The translations under genes were made by a program, and so were the position numbers. 45,462 bases of DNA from Hyphomicrobiales bacterium. Lineage in GTDB: Bacteria > Pseudomonadota > Alphaproteobacteria > Rhizobiales > Xanthobacteraceae. Within the stretch, counting starts at the first letter, position 1. Every line of letters starts with the position of its first letter. The stretch lies in assembly GCA_009377695.1 (NCBI GenBank), contig WHTP01000033.1, positions 1-45,462 of the forward strand. The letters run 5' to 3'. Below, one piece after another: positions 8,340 to 16,148 of the stretch. The notes under the pieces were generated by a model. The model searched no databases. It saw only the letters and a list, made by a program, of their open reading frames with translations, and was not told the DNA's origin.

Positions 8340-11309
8340 ATGTCTGCTAAGCAAAGAGACGTCAGCGGGACCGGCGATGGCTTGTCCCGCAGCAAGGATT
8401 TGAATCGGTCCCCGCGTTTGGAACGCTTTCTTCTTTCGGTCTCCTCCATCGCGCTCGTCCAGGCGATGCTGCTTTCGCCAGCAGCCGCGCAGCATACGTG
8501 GCACGGGAGTCAAGACAGCAACTGGGCCAACGGTGCAAACTGGACGCCTGCGGCGCCCGGCGGTCCCACCACCGGCGCTGTCCACATCGGCCAGAGCGGC
8601 CCCCCGGCGGTGAACCCGGTCATCAGCAGTGACGTTCCAACGCTCAACGGTTCGGTCAATGTCGGTACCAGCGCTCAGCTGACGATTCAGGGCGGCGGCT
8701 CGCTTGCGTTGGCTAACGCCGCTGACAGCGTCTCCATTGGTGGAGGAAGCCCGCCGGCAATCGCGACTGTCACCGTCACCGGCCCAGGCTCTTTGTTGCA
8801 GGGGAATGGCGGATCCGTCGTCGTCGGTGTTGCGGCCCCTGCTCCGGCCGTTTTGCCGGGGGCCTTCAATGTCCTGGATGGCGCTCAGGTCACCGGCTTT
8901 CGCATCGACATCGGGCTTGATTCCAGAACGGTCGGGCATGCGGTCGTCAGCGGCGCCGGATCGAATATCACGGTCGTAAACGTGGCCACCAATCCTTGGG
9001 TCAGCGTTGGCTTCAGTGGTACCGGCACGCTGGAGATCAGCGACGGCGGCACGGTCACCAGCCCCATCGCTCAGATCGCAACCAACGCGACCGGCCATGG
9101 AACGGTGAACGTGACCGATCCCGGGTCAACCTGGACGGTCGAGGGCACCGTCGACTTTCATGTCGGCGGGGCCGGCACCGGCATTCTCAACATCTTCAAT
9201 GGCGGGGTCGTTCAAGCGGACTTCGCCTCGATCAGCATTGGCGCTTCGAGCGATGGCACCGGCACGGTGAGGATCGATGGGGCTGGCTCAACACTGCATA
9301 GCGGTGTGGGCCTCAACGTCGGCGGGGGAACGGGCCCGACGGCGGGGGCAGGCACCGGCTTTCTCACCATCACCAATGGCGGGACCGCCAGCACGACAGG
9401 CCCGATCAGCATCGGCAACTTGGGCGGCAGCGGCACGGTGACGGTCGACGGCGCCGGATCAACGCTGAGCGCCGGCGGGGACATCAACGTCGGCAACGTC
9501 GGCGATGGTACGCTCACGGTCTCGAACGGAGGCAACGTGACAGCCGGTGGCACGCTGTGGATTGCCCGCGGCCTGTCTGAGGGCACCCTCAATATCGGTG
9601 CCGCACCGGGAGATCCCGCGGCTGCGCCCGGCACCGTCAATGCGGCCGGTATCCAGTTCGGCATCGGCGATGGCGTGATCAACTTCAATCACACGAGCAG
9701 CGATTATGTCTTCGCGCCTGCCATCTCAGGTCCTGGCGCTGTCAACCAGCTTGCCGGGACGACCGTTCTGACCGCGGCCAACACCTATACCGGCCCCACG
9801 ACGATCTCCGGCGGCACGCTCCGGGTGAACGGCTCGATCACGTCACCGACGACAGTCAATGCCGGCGGCACGCTCGGCGGCACCGGCACGATTTTCAACG
9901 ACGTCACCAATGCCGGCATTGTCGCGCCCGGGCCTGGGCCCAGCGGTTTCGGTGCGCTCACCATCACCGGCGCCTACGTCGGCAACGGCGGTACGCTTGC
10001 GATCAAGACCGCGCTTGGTAACGACGGCTCGCCAACCGACCAGTTGATTCTGCAGGGCGCGGGTGCAAGTGCCAGCGGCACGACATCGATCCAGGTGACC
10101 AACGTCGGCGGCACCGGTGCGGAGACGACGAACGGCATTCCGATCGTGGTGACGCAGAACGGCGCCACCACCACGCCGACGGCCTTCCAGCTCGGCGGAC
10201 CGGTGGCGGCCGGTGCTTTTCAGTATCTGCTCTTTCAAGGCCTGCCGAACGGCGGCTCGGCCGACGAGCAGAACACCTGGTATCTGCGCTCGTCTCTTAT
10301 CAACCCCGGCCCCGGCCCCAACCCCAATCCGCCGATCCCGCTGTATCGTCCCGAAGTGCCGCTCTATGCGAGCCTCGCGGGGATCGCGCGCAACCTCACC
10401 ATGACGACGATCGGCACCTTCCATGAGCGCAATGGCGACCAAGGCTTGGTGCGCGGCAACGGCACCTCGAATGGTGCCTCGGATCGCGCTTGGGGCCGGC
10501 TGTTCGGGCAATCCCTCGAGCAGAGTCACACCGGCACGGTGAGCGGCCGTTTCGACGGCAACGCCGGTGGCGTGCAGAGCGGGTTGGACCTCTACCGCAC
10601 CACGGCCCCGGACGGCTATCAAAGCCGGCTCGGATTCCTCGGCGGCTATGGTCGCGCGCGCGGCGACGTGAACGGCTTCGCGCTTGGACAGCAGAACGCG
10701 TTCGCCGGCCGCCTCGAGCTCGATGCCTACAGCGTCGGCGGCTACTGGACGCAGGTAGGCGTGCCCGGCTGGTATCTCGACGCGGTGGTGATGGGCACCC
10801 GCTACGAAAGCACCGGCACCTCGACCAACCAGGTCGGCATTCGCGTGAGCGGTCACAGCGTGGCCGGCTCGCTCGAGGCCGGTTACCCGATCCCGCTCGG
10901 CGGAGGCGTGCACATCGAACCGCAGGCGCAGCTCGTCTACCAGCACCTCGACTTCAACGACACGCGCGACCGGTTCTCGAGCGTTGATTTCGATGCCTCG
11001 AATTCACTGTCCGGCCGGCTCGGGCTGCGACTTGCGGGCAATACCCTGTATGGCGCCGCGCGCGTGCGCCCGTACCTGAAGGCGAGCGTGTGGCACGACT
11101 GGACCGGTACCGACAAGATCACCTTCGCAGGGGCGGACGTGATCGAGGCGCGCTTTCGGGGCACCGCGCTCGAGGTCGGCGCCGGCATCGTGGCCGAGCT
11201 CACCAACACGGTCGGGCTGTGGGCGGTGGCTGACTACACCACCGACATCGGCGGCGACCAGGATCGCGAAGCCATCCGCGGCAATGTCGGCGTGCGCTGG
11301 GTGTGGTGA
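8340..11309 (+). CDS. Classical autotransporter (type Va) with PEP-type and β-strand passenger repeats
   Basis: The start at 8340 gives 989 residues. An extended N-region (about 30 residues) precedes the hydrophobic signal core FLLSVSSIALVQAMLL, with cleavage likely after PAAA. The passenger (about residues 45-460) consists of repeats of the T5SS/PEP-CTERM-associated type (GDGTLTVSNGGNVTAGG, GTGTVRIDGAGSTL). One autotransporter-associated β-strand repeat follows at about 465-520 (ANTYTGPTTISGGTLRVNG). A proline-rich linker with PNPNPPIPLYRPEVPLYASL leads into the C-terminal barrel (about 713-989), which ends in the aromatic residue Trp. The passenger should be a surface β-helix; no protease or lipase motif is seen, so an adhesin or structural role is the likeliest inference. 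Confidence 0.93.
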   Translation: MSAKQRDVSGTGDGLSRSKDLNRSPRLERFLLSVSSIALVQAMLLSPAAAQHTWHGSQDSNWANGANWTPAAPGGPTTGAVHIGQSGPPAVNPVISSDVPTLNGSVNVGTSAQLTIQGGGSLALANAADSVSIGGGSPPAIATVTVTGPGSLLQGNGGSVVVGVAAPAPAVLPGAFNVLDGAQVTGFRIDIGLDSRTVGHAVVSGAGSNITVVNVATNPWVSVGFSGTGTLEISDGGTVTSPIAQIATNATGHGTVNVTDPGSTWTVEGTVDFHVGGAGTGILNIFNGGVVQADFASISIGASSDGTGTVRIDGAGSTLHSGVGLNVGGGTGPTAGAGTGFLTITNGGTASTTGPISIGNLGGSGTVTVDGAGSTLSAGGDINVGNVGDGTLTVSNGGNVTAGGTLWIARGLSEGTLNIGAAPGDPAAAPGTVNAAGIQFGIGDGVINFNHTSSDYVFAPAISGPGAVNQLAGTTVLTAANTYTGPTTISGGTLRVNGSITSPTTVNAGGTLGGTGTIFNDVTNAGIVAPGPGPSGFGALTITGAYVGNGGTLAIKTALGNDGSPTDQLILQGAGASASGTTSIQVTNVGGTGAETTNGIPIVVTQNGATTTPTAFQLGGPVAAGAFQYLLFQGLPNGGSADEQNTWYLRSSLINPGPGPNPNPPIPLYRPEVPLYASLAGIARNLTMTTIGTFHERNGDQGLVRGNGTSNGASDRAWGRLFGQSLEQSHTGTVSGRFDGNAGGVQSGLDLYRTTAPDGYQSRLGFLGGYGRARGDVNGFALGQQNAFAGRLELDAYSVGGYWTQVGVPGWYLDAVVMGTRYESTGTSTNQVGIRVSGHSVAGSLEAGYPIPLGGGVHIEPQAQLVYQHLDFNDTRDRFSSVDFDASNSLSGRLGLRLAGNTLYGAARVRPYLKASVWHDWTGTDKITFAGADVIEARFRGTALEVGAGIVAELTNTVGLWAVADYTTDIGGDQDREAIRGNVGVRWVW

Positions 11310-11521
11310 CGCGTGCTGCGATCCGCTGCGTCGTTGTCCACATCTTCAACAATGGTGTGGATGTGAATGAACGTGAGGATCGCGTCACCATTGGCGAGCT
11401 GTGCGCGACGCACGCACGTTGCTGCCCACATCATATCAACACATGCAGACATGCTCGCGTTGACACGGCTCCGATCTATGCCAGGCTTGCGTCGTCCCGC
11501 TCACCGAGGGCGTCTCCGGAG
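11310..11521. other. Spacer downstream of the autotransporter
   Basis: About 210 bp with no supported gene and no clear terminator. A perfect 12-bp palindrome GTCTCCGGAGAC lies close to 11511-11522, at the edge of the stem-loop region that follows. Confidence 0.4.
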
Positions 11522-11937
11522 ACGAGCCAGAGTCGGAGCGGAATGCGGCGCCTGCGCACTTGGCTCGTAACCAGTGCCCGGGGGCCTCGGGTCACTGTTC
11601 CGCCTCTACTACGAGAGGCCGCCCCTCCGGGGGCAGTACGCCCAGGACCAGCGGGTGCAAATCGCCCGCGGTCAAAATCCCGAAAGGGATTTGTCCTGGT
11701 GTCCGAAGCGCAGTCCGAGGTCAAAAATCGGTCCGCGGTGGAGCGCCGAGAGGCGGACGTCCCGCGTCACGGGACGTGAGGCGCATCGCGTTATGCGCCT
11801 GCGGGCCGGCGTCATCGGCCCGCGCAACGGGTGCCGCTGCACCCGTGCGCCTGTCGGCGCTCCGCCCCCTCGTTTCGTGAGGGGAATTTGCAAAACCTCG
11901 GAGGACATTTTGCCTCGCGAGCGTGACGACGCTTGCG
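11522..11937 (+). ncRNA. Candidate large structured RNA (run of about a dozen consecutive stem-loops)
   Basis: Hairpins read by eye, in order: 11522-11529/11561-11568 (8 bp); CAGTG-CCCG/CGGG-t-CACTG at 11572-11597; GCCTCT/AGAGGC at 11602-11619; GCCCC/GGGGC closing a TCCG loop at 11621-11634; an outer stem CCAGGAC/GTCCTGG (11642-11648/11693-11699) enclosing GCGGG/CCCGC (11651-11669) and AAATCCC-GAAA-GGGATTT (11675-11692); CGCC-GAGA-GGCG at 11744-11755; ACGTCCCG/CGGGACGT at 11757-11777; AGGCGCAT/ATGCGCCT at 11779-11800; GCGGGCCG/CGGCCCGC at 11801-11823; ACGGGTGC/GCACCCGT at 11827-11846, extended by GCGC/GCGC; CCCCTC/GAGGGG at 11866-11884; GCAAAA/TTTTGC at 11890-11913; a 9-bp stem at 11916-11937 with one G·U. 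The GAAA, GAGA and UCCG tetraloops and the G·U pair fit a plus-strand transcript. A mosaic of DNA palindromes is the alternative. Ends are uncertain, and no promoter or terminator was identified. Confidence 0.5.
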
Positions 11938-12031
11938 CAGAGCGCACATTCACGATTTTCGCTAAGGGCCTAGATCAACTTGATTTGTTTGACCCCATCT
12001 GGACTTCAGTCGCAAATTAGAATCAGTGGAA

Positions 12032-12037
12032 TATAAT
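12032..12037 (+). promoter_or_regulatory. Possible -10 box of the cytochrome c' gene
   Basis: A perfect TATAAT lies 110 bp upstream of the cytochrome start in an otherwise GC-rich region. No convincing -35 hexamer is at 16-18 bp, so this is weak evidence. Confidence 0.25.
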
Positions 12038-12146
12038 TGCAGACCCGGTGTTGGCCTGTCTGCTGGGCCGGCGCAGGTTGTGCCTCCCGTGTCCGTGCGA
12101 CGTCCGTCGAACGGCTTTGCCAGAAGACCCGCAAGGAGACTGATCG

Positions 12147-12584
12147 ATGATCCGTACCGTCCTCGTCATGGCCGCCGTTGCGATCGGCGTCAGCGCCGTG
12201 GTGGCGCAGACCGATCCGATCGCCCAGCGCAAAGACATGATGAAGCAGACCAACAAATACGCGAAGGCGGTGAATGCGATGGTGCGAGGCGAGGCGCCCT
12301 TCACCTCCGAGACCGTCGCCGCCGCTTACGCCACCTGGGACAAAACAGCGTCCGAATACGGCAAGCTGTTTCCGGAAAATTCCAAGACCGGCGGCAAGAC
12401 CCGCGCCAAGGCGGCGATCTGGGAAAAGCGCAAAGACTTCGACGCCAAGCTCGCCGCGTTCGGAAAGGCGGTCGCCGACGGCAAGCCGAAGGCGGGCACG
12501 CTCGATGGGCTCAAAGCGTCATGGGCGGCCATCGGTAAGGCCTGCGACAATTGCCACGAGCCTTATCGCATGCCGAAGAAATAG
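12147..12584 (+). CDS. Cytochrome c' (class II c-type cytochrome)
   Basis: 145 residues. A signal peptide (VLVMAAVAIGVSAVVA) would be cut near residue 20, placing the protein in the periplasm. The rest is helical. A single haem-binding motif lies near the C-terminus (Cys133, Cys136, His137 in CDNCHEPYR), the hallmark of class II cytochromes, which fold as a four-helix bundle and carry a high-spin haem that can bind NO or CO. An AAGGAG-type ribosome-binding site (CGCAAGGAGAC) precedes the ATG. Two palindromic elements start 3 bp after the stop codon, before the diheme cytochrome gene. The physiological partner is not evident. Confidence 0.92.
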   Translation: MIRTVLVMAAVAIGVSAVVAQTDPIAQRKDMMKQTNKYAKAVNAMVRGEAPFTSETVAAAYATWDKTASEYGKLFPENSKTGGKTRAKAAIWEKRKDFDAKLAAFGKAVADGKPKAGTLDGLKASWAAIGKACDNCHEPYRMPKK

Positions 12585-12586
12585 CG

Positions 12587-12664
12587 CTAGTGTGGCGGTT
12601 CAGAAGTCCGCATCATTCTTGCGGCGAGTCCGACATGCGGACTTCTGAACCAAAGCCACACTAG
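12587..12664. repeat. CTAG-bounded palindromic element, family A, copy 1
   Basis: 78 bp from CTAG to CTAG. The arms TGTGGC-GGTTCAGAAG... and their complement pair over about 23 bp around a loop of about 20 nt. The right arm has three extra nucleotides (AAA) six bases from the tip, giving an asymmetric bulge. It starts 3 bp after the cytochrome c' stop codon. A near-identical copy is at 36172-36249 and a diverged one at 43699-43776. Confidence 0.9.
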
Positions 12665-12677
12665 CTTCAAAGAGTTG

Positions 12678-12752
12678 CTAGTGTCCTTCGATTCCGAAGT
12701 TCGTATAGGAGGCCGCTGCGAAATGGTACGAACTTCGGAATCGGGACACTGG
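12678..12752. repeat. CTAG-bounded palindromic element, family B, copy 1
   Basis: 75 bp, separated from the preceding A element by 13 nt (CTTCAAAGAGTTG). Arms begin TGTCC(TT)CGATTCCGAAG and pair with the complement, leaving a 2-nt bulge near the tip. The left border is CTAG, the right border is CTGG. Copy 2 at 36263-36337 has the same stem but a different loop. Confidence 0.88.
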
Positions 12753-12769
12753 AGGGACAGTCCATACCG

Positions 12770-13657
12770 ATGCGCCGTCTTCTCGTTGCCGTTCTGATCT
12801 TGGCGTTGCTCGGCGCCGCCGTGTTCTGGTTCGTCACCAGGCCCGAGGCGATCGCTGCGAGCGAGCTGCCGCCGCATCAGCCGAACCTCGAGAACGGCAG
12901 GGTGATGTTCTTCGCCGGCGGCTGCACATCCTGCCACGCCACCCCGAAGCAGGACGATCACATGCGCCTCGGCGGCGGAATGGAGCTCAAGTCGCCCTAC
13001 GGGTCGTTCTATCCGCCCAATATCTCGCCCGATCCGAAGGACGGCATCGGCGCGTGGAGCGAGGCCAATTTCGTTACTGCGATGAAGAAAGGGACGTCGC
13101 CCGACGGCCGCCACTATTTTCCGTCGTTTCCCTATGCGTCGTACCAGCGCATGACACTCGCCGACCTGCGCGACATGTTCGCCTTCATCAAGACGCTGCC
13201 GCCGGTTGCGGGCCGCGTGCGCGATCACGACATCGGCTTTCCGTACAATGTCCGGCTCGCGCTTGGCGGCTGGAAGTTTTTTCACCTCGACGGGCGCCCG
13301 TTCATGCCGGATCCGAACCAGCCGGCGCAGTGGAATCGCGGCGCCTATCTCGTGAACGGCCCCGGGCACTGCGCCGAGTGCCACAGCCCGCGCAATGTCA
13401 TTGGCGGCCTCGTCGAGGACAAGCGGTTTGCTGGCGGTCCGAATCCCGACGGCGAGGGGACGATCCCGAACATCACCCAGCACGCGCTCGGGGAATATTC
13501 GGTGAAGGACATCGAGCGGATCTTCGAAACCGGCGAGACGCCGGAGGACAAGGTCGGCGGCGCGATGGTCGCGGTCGTGCGCAACCTGTCGCAGCTCCCG
13601 CCATCCGACCGCGCGGCGATGGCGGCGTACCTCAAATCGCTGCCGCCGGTTGAATAG
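12770..13657 (+). CDS. Diheme cytochrome c
   Basis: 295 residues with an N-terminal membrane anchor or uncleaved signal (residues 3-22) and two class I haem sites: CTSCH (Cys52, Cys55, His56) and CAECH (Cys201, Cys204, His205), with NISPDPKDGIGAWS and LPPVAGRVRDHDIGFPYN as in the cytochrome subunits of membrane-bound alcohol, gluconate and sorbitol dehydrogenases. Those subunits usually carry three haems; this one has two. It should pass electrons in the periplasm to the respiratory chain. No dehydrogenase gene is next to it; the neighbours are cytochrome c' and a DMT permease. A GGAGGGA sequence at 12751-12757, created at the end of element B, is the only ribosome-binding-site candidate and lies rather far from the ATG. 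Confidence 0.9.
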   Translation: MRRLLVAVLILALLGAAVFWFVTRPEAIAASELPPHQPNLENGRVMFFAGGCTSCHATPKQDDHMRLGGGMELKSPYGSFYPPNISPDPKDGIGAWSEANFVTAMKKGTSPDGRHYFPSFPYASYQRMTLADLRDMFAFIKTLPPVAGRVRDHDIGFPYNVRLALGGWKFFHLDGRPFMPDPNQPAQWNRGAYLVNGPGHCAECHSPRNVIGGLVEDKRFAGGPNPDGEGTIPNITQHALGEYSVKDIERIFETGETPEDKVGGAMVAVVRNLSQLPPSDRAAMAAYLKSLPPVE

Positions 13658-13787
13658 CGCAAGCATCATAGGCCGGATTTCGTGGTGGAACTCCGCTGCC
13701 GCCGGCCACGTTGTCGGACTTCCTTGCCCAGCGGCGCGCTGGCGGGCATACCCAGCCGGCATTCCTCCTGCCGCCGACCAAGCTCCC

Positions 13788-14708
13788 ATGAATCTGTTGA
13801 AAGCCGTCCTGCTCAAGCTCATCGCGGCGTTGCTGTTCGCCGTGATGTCGGTGCTGGTGCGCTGGATCGGCGAGCGCTATCCGGTCGGGCAGATTGTGTT
13901 CTTCCGCTCCGCCTTCGCGATCGTGCCGGTGGTGATCATCTATGCGTGGCGCCGCGAGCTGATGGCGGCGATCCGCATCGGCCGTCCGTGGCGGCATCTC
14001 GGGCGCGGGCTGACCGCGGTCGGCGCGATGTTCTGCAACTTCTCCGCGCTGGCGCGGCTGCCGGTGGTCGATGCCACCGCGATCTCGTACGTCTCGCCGC
14101 TGTTCACGGTGGCGCTGTCGGCGATCTTCCTCAAGGAGCATGTGCGCATCTATCGCTGGAGCGCGGTGGTCGTCGGCTTTATCGGCGTGCTGGTCATGCT
14201 CTCGCCGCATCTCGATATCGACAGCAGCGCCGCCAACGCCGTCGCGGTCGCCGGCGCGACGTTCGGGCTGGTCGGAGCATTCTTCAGCGCCTGCTCGACG
14301 GTGCAGACCCGCTCGCTCGCGAAGAGCGAGACCACGTCCTCGATCGTGCTCTACTTCTCGATCATCTGCGCGGTCGCCGGGCTCGTGACCCTGCCGTTCG
14401 GATGGCTCATGCCGACCTGGCCGGAGTTCGCCGCGCTCGTCACGATTGGAATCTCCGGCGGGCTCGCCCACATCTTCCTGACCGAAAGCTACCGGCTCGC
14501 GGAAGCCTCGCTGGTCGCGCCGTTCGACTACACCTCGATGCTCTGGGCGCTCATCCTCGGATATCTGGTGTTCAGCGAATTGCCCGACGCGCTGGTGTTC
14601 GTCGGCGCCGCGATCATCGCATCGGCGGGATTGTTCGTGATCTGGCGCGAACGCAAGCTCGGCCTGCAGCGTGCGCGCGCGGCCGAAGGCCCGCCGGCGG
14701 CGACGTGA
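13788..14708 (+). CDS. DMT-superfamily permease (EamA domains)
   Basis: The start at 13788 gives 306 residues with about ten membrane spans in two EamA halves. The first half begins LLKLIAALLFAVMSVLVRW; the signature ARLPVVDATAISYVSPLFT closes TM3-4. The second half has AEASLVAPFDYTSMLWALIL and ends with TM10 and a basic tail (WRERKLGLQRARAAEG). Family members export amino acids, nucleosides or other metabolites; the substrate here is unknown. The frame is open 46 codons further upstream, but that stretch (13650-13787) lacks membrane-protein character. Convergent with the Lrp-like gene, from which it is separated by a palindromic repeat. Confidence 0.9.
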   Translation: MNLLKAVLLKLIAALLFAVMSVLVRWIGERYPVGQIVFFRSAFAIVPVVIIYAWRRELMAAIRIGRPWRHLGRGLTAVGAMFCNFSALARLPVVDATAISYVSPLFTVALSAIFLKEHVRIYRWSAVVVGFIGVLVMLSPHLDIDSSAANAVAVAGATFGLVGAFFSACSTVQTRSLAKSETTSSIVLYFSIICAVAGLVTLPFGWLMPTWPEFAALVTIGISGGLAHIFLTESYRLAEASLVAPFDYTSMLWALILGYLVFSELPDALVFVGAAIIASAGLFVIWRERKLGLQRARAAEGPPAAT

Positions 14709-14721
14709 CGGACTTTTGTTT

Positions 14722-14795
14722 GAGCATGATCTTTTCCGAAAAGCCGGTTCCCACCCCGCATCAAGTCCGGGGCAGGCTTTTTCGGGATCATGCTT
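14722..14795. repeat. GAGCATGATC-type palindromic repeat
   Basis: The ends GAGCATGATC and GATCATGCTT pair, and the inner CCGAAAAGCC pairs with GGCTTTTTCGG, giving an interrupted stem of about 20 bp between two convergent genes. The right end overlaps the first base of the TAA stop codon of the Lrp-like gene. A related, decayed copy is at 43511-43582. It may serve as a bidirectional terminator. Confidence 0.75.
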
Positions 14796-15037
14796 TATCG
14801 GCCGAACGCCTTGAAGGTGAGGATGGTGCGGGTGTCTTGGATGCCGGGGATCGTCTGCACCTTCTCGTTGACGAAATGCCCGATGTCGGTGCCGTCCTCG
14901 ACATAGAACTTCACCAAGAGGTCGAAGTCGCCGGGGGTCGAATAGATCTCGGATGCGATCTCGGCGTCGGCCAGCCGGTTCGCCACGTCGTAGGACTTGC
15001 CGAGATGGCATTTGATCTGAACGAAGAAGGGGACCAT
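14795..15037 (-). CDS. Stand-alone Lrp/AsnC ligand-binding (RAM) domain protein
   Basis: 80 residues consisting only of the αβ-sandwich RAM domain: MVPFFVQIKCHLGKSYDVAN, then STPGDFDLLVKFYVEDGTDI and PGIQDTRTILTFKAF, all standard positions of the Lrp C-terminal domain. The DNA-binding helix-turn-helix is absent. The ATG at 15037 has GGAG eight bases upstream. A longer frame to 15190 would run into the riboswitch and lacks HTH character. Such small proteins oligomerise and can bind amino acids; some act as partners of full-length Lrp proteins. Function here is unknown. Confidence 0.88.
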   Translation of the reverse strand: MVPFFVQIKCHLGKSYDVANRLADAEIASEIYSTPGDFDLLVKFYVEDGTDIGHFVNEKVQTIPGIQDTRTILTFKAFGR

Positions 15038-15171
15038 GCGCGTCTCCAGGGCGATTGGTGCAATCCAGCAAAAAGCCCCGCGCGTGGCAAGGCGCCCGTT
15101 TGCCATGGGAAAAACGGCTAAACCCGTCGTGCACTTGCCCGGTGGCCATTGCGGGTCTAGGTAACACGCTG

Positions 15172-15265
15172 TCTCACGGGGTGTCCGCAAGGACTGAGAG
15201 GCCTAGAGGTCATCTCTAAGGCCAACCCGTCGAACCTGATCCGGATCATGCCGGCGGAGGGAGTG
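15172..15265 (+). promoter_or_regulatory. TPP riboswitch (THI element)
   Basis: The conserved core is present in order: GGGGTG, CTGAGA, an extra hairpin GGCCTAGAG/CTCTAAGGCC (the variable P3 extension), then ACCCG, GAACCTGAT, GGATCATGCC and AGGGAG. The Shine-Dalgarno sequence of thiE (GGAGGGAG, 15256-15263) lies in the 3' strand of the closing stem, so thiamine pyrophosphate binding would hide it and stop translation of the thiE-thiD message. No separate terminator hairpin is seen, which favours translational control. Confidence 0.95.
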
Positions 15266-15270
15266 AGCGA

Positions 15271-15933
15271 ATGCCCGTCGATCTGCGTCTCTATGCCATT
15301 GTCGATCCCGAGCACGCGGGCGAGCACACCTTGCCCGATCTCGCGAAACTGGTCGCGGCCGGCGGCGCGACCTTGGTGCAGTTGCGCGACAAGCGCAGCG
15401 ACACGCGCGTCATGGTCGACACCGCGCGCGCGGTGAAGGCGGTGCTCGCGCCGTTCGGCGTGCCGCTGCTGGTCAATGATCGGGTCGATGTCGCGCTCGC
15501 TGCCGAAGCCGACGGCGTGCATGTCGGGCAGACCGACATGGCGCCCGAGGATGCGCGGCGCCTGCTCGGTCCCAAGGCCATCATTGGGTTGTCGATCAAT
15601 ACCGAAGCGCTGGCCGAAGCTGCGCCCATTGATCTCATCGACTATGTCGGCATCGGTGGCGTCTACGCGACAATCTCCAAGGATCAGAAGAAGCCACCCA
15701 TTGGCGTCGACGGGCTTCGCCGCATTGTCAGCGTGTTCCAGCGGCGCAAATCGAATTTTCCGTCCTGCGCAATCGCTGGCATCAACGCCGCGAATGCCGG
15801 TGCAACCATCACCGCCGGCGCGGACGGCGTGTCGGTGATCTCGGCGCTGTCGCTTGCAGCCGATCCCACGGTGGCCGCAAAGACCATGCGCGCCGTGGTT
15901 GACCAGGCGCTCACGGCGCGCAACCGACAATGA
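15271..15933 (+). CDS. thiE: Thiamine-phosphate synthase ThiE
   Basis: 220 residues, normal ThiE length, TIM-barrel fold. It joins hydroxymethylpyrimidine diphosphate to the thiazole phosphate to give thiamine monophosphate. Visible family motifs are LVQLRDKRSDTR (substrate pocket), LLVNDRVDVALAAEADGVHVGQTD, GGVYATISK, CAIAGINAANA and GADGVSVISAL. The gene directly follows the TPP riboswitch. Its TGA stop overlaps an ATG (ATGA at 15930-15933) that now opens a short repeat-derived frame rather than thiD itself. Confidence 0.97.
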   Translation: MPVDLRLYAIVDPEHAGEHTLPDLAKLVAAGGATLVQLRDKRSDTRVMVDTARAVKAVLAPFGVPLLVNDRVDVALAAEADGVHVGQTDMAPEDARRLLGPKAIIGLSINTEALAEAAPIDLIDYVGIGGVYATISKDQKKPPIGVDGLRRIVSVFQRRKSNFPSCAIAGINAANAGATITAGADGVSVISALSLAADPTVAAKTMRAVVDQALTARNRQ

Positions 15934-15953
15934 CCGCCATCGCCGTCACTATT
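15928..15953 (+). repeat. Left copy of a 26-bp duplication at the thiE/thiD junction
   Basis: This segment, starting CAATGACCGCC, matches 16143-16168 with one mismatch (25 of 26; T15950 versus C16165). It contains the thiE stop codon and what must have been the original thiD start. Confidence 0.9.
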
Positions 15954-16148
15954 TCTTTCTTTCCCTCTCCCCGCAAAGCGGGGAGAGGGTGCCCGAACGC
16001 AGTGAGGGCGGGTGAGGGGCGAAGCGATCGGCGCTTTGAGCTTGCCCCTCACCCGGCTCCTTGCTCGCAGTTGCTCGCAACTCGCCACCCTCTCCCCGCT
16101 GAAGAAGCGGGGAGAGGGTTAGACCGCGCCCGGGGCGACACTCAATGA
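15930..16148 (+). CDS. 72-codon frame created by repeat insertion between thiE and thiD
   Basis: The frame begins with the same eight residues as ThiD (MTAIAVTI), then reads through the repeat and ends with TGA at 16146-16148. The stop overlaps the thiD ATG (ATGA), just as the start overlaps the thiE stop. The peptide is Arg/Pro/Ala-rich and looks non-functional as a protein. Its value may lie in carrying ribosomes from thiE to thiD. Whether it is translated is unknown. Confidence 0.45.
   Translation: MTAIAVTISFFPSPRKAGRGCPNAVRAGEGRSDRRFELAPHPAPCSQLLATRHPLPAEEAGRGLDRARGDTQ
15963..16118. repeat. Composite palindromic repeat inserted between thiE and thiD
   Basis: Three perfect stems: CCCTCTCCCCGC/GCGGGGAGAGGG with a 3-nt loop (15963-15989), GGGTGAGGGGC/GCCCCTCACCC (16010-16054), and the first stem again with a 7-nt loop (16088-16118). 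The two outer hairpins share the same arms. It resembles dispersed intergenic repeats of alphaproteobacteria. Confidence 0.85.

Noticed and set aside
11574-12020. 148-codon plus-strand and 93-codon minus-strand frames in the stem-loop region
   Set aside because: Both peptides are Arg/Pro/Gly-rich and read across the consecutive hairpins; neither has a good ribosome-binding site. The minus-strand frame is kept in mind as the main alternative to an RNA.
12587-15167. Long minus-strand frames over the diheme cytochrome, DMT permease and repeats
   Set aside because: They lie antisense to clear genes, cross palindromic elements and show no family motif, except for the small Lrp-like gene which starts at 15037.
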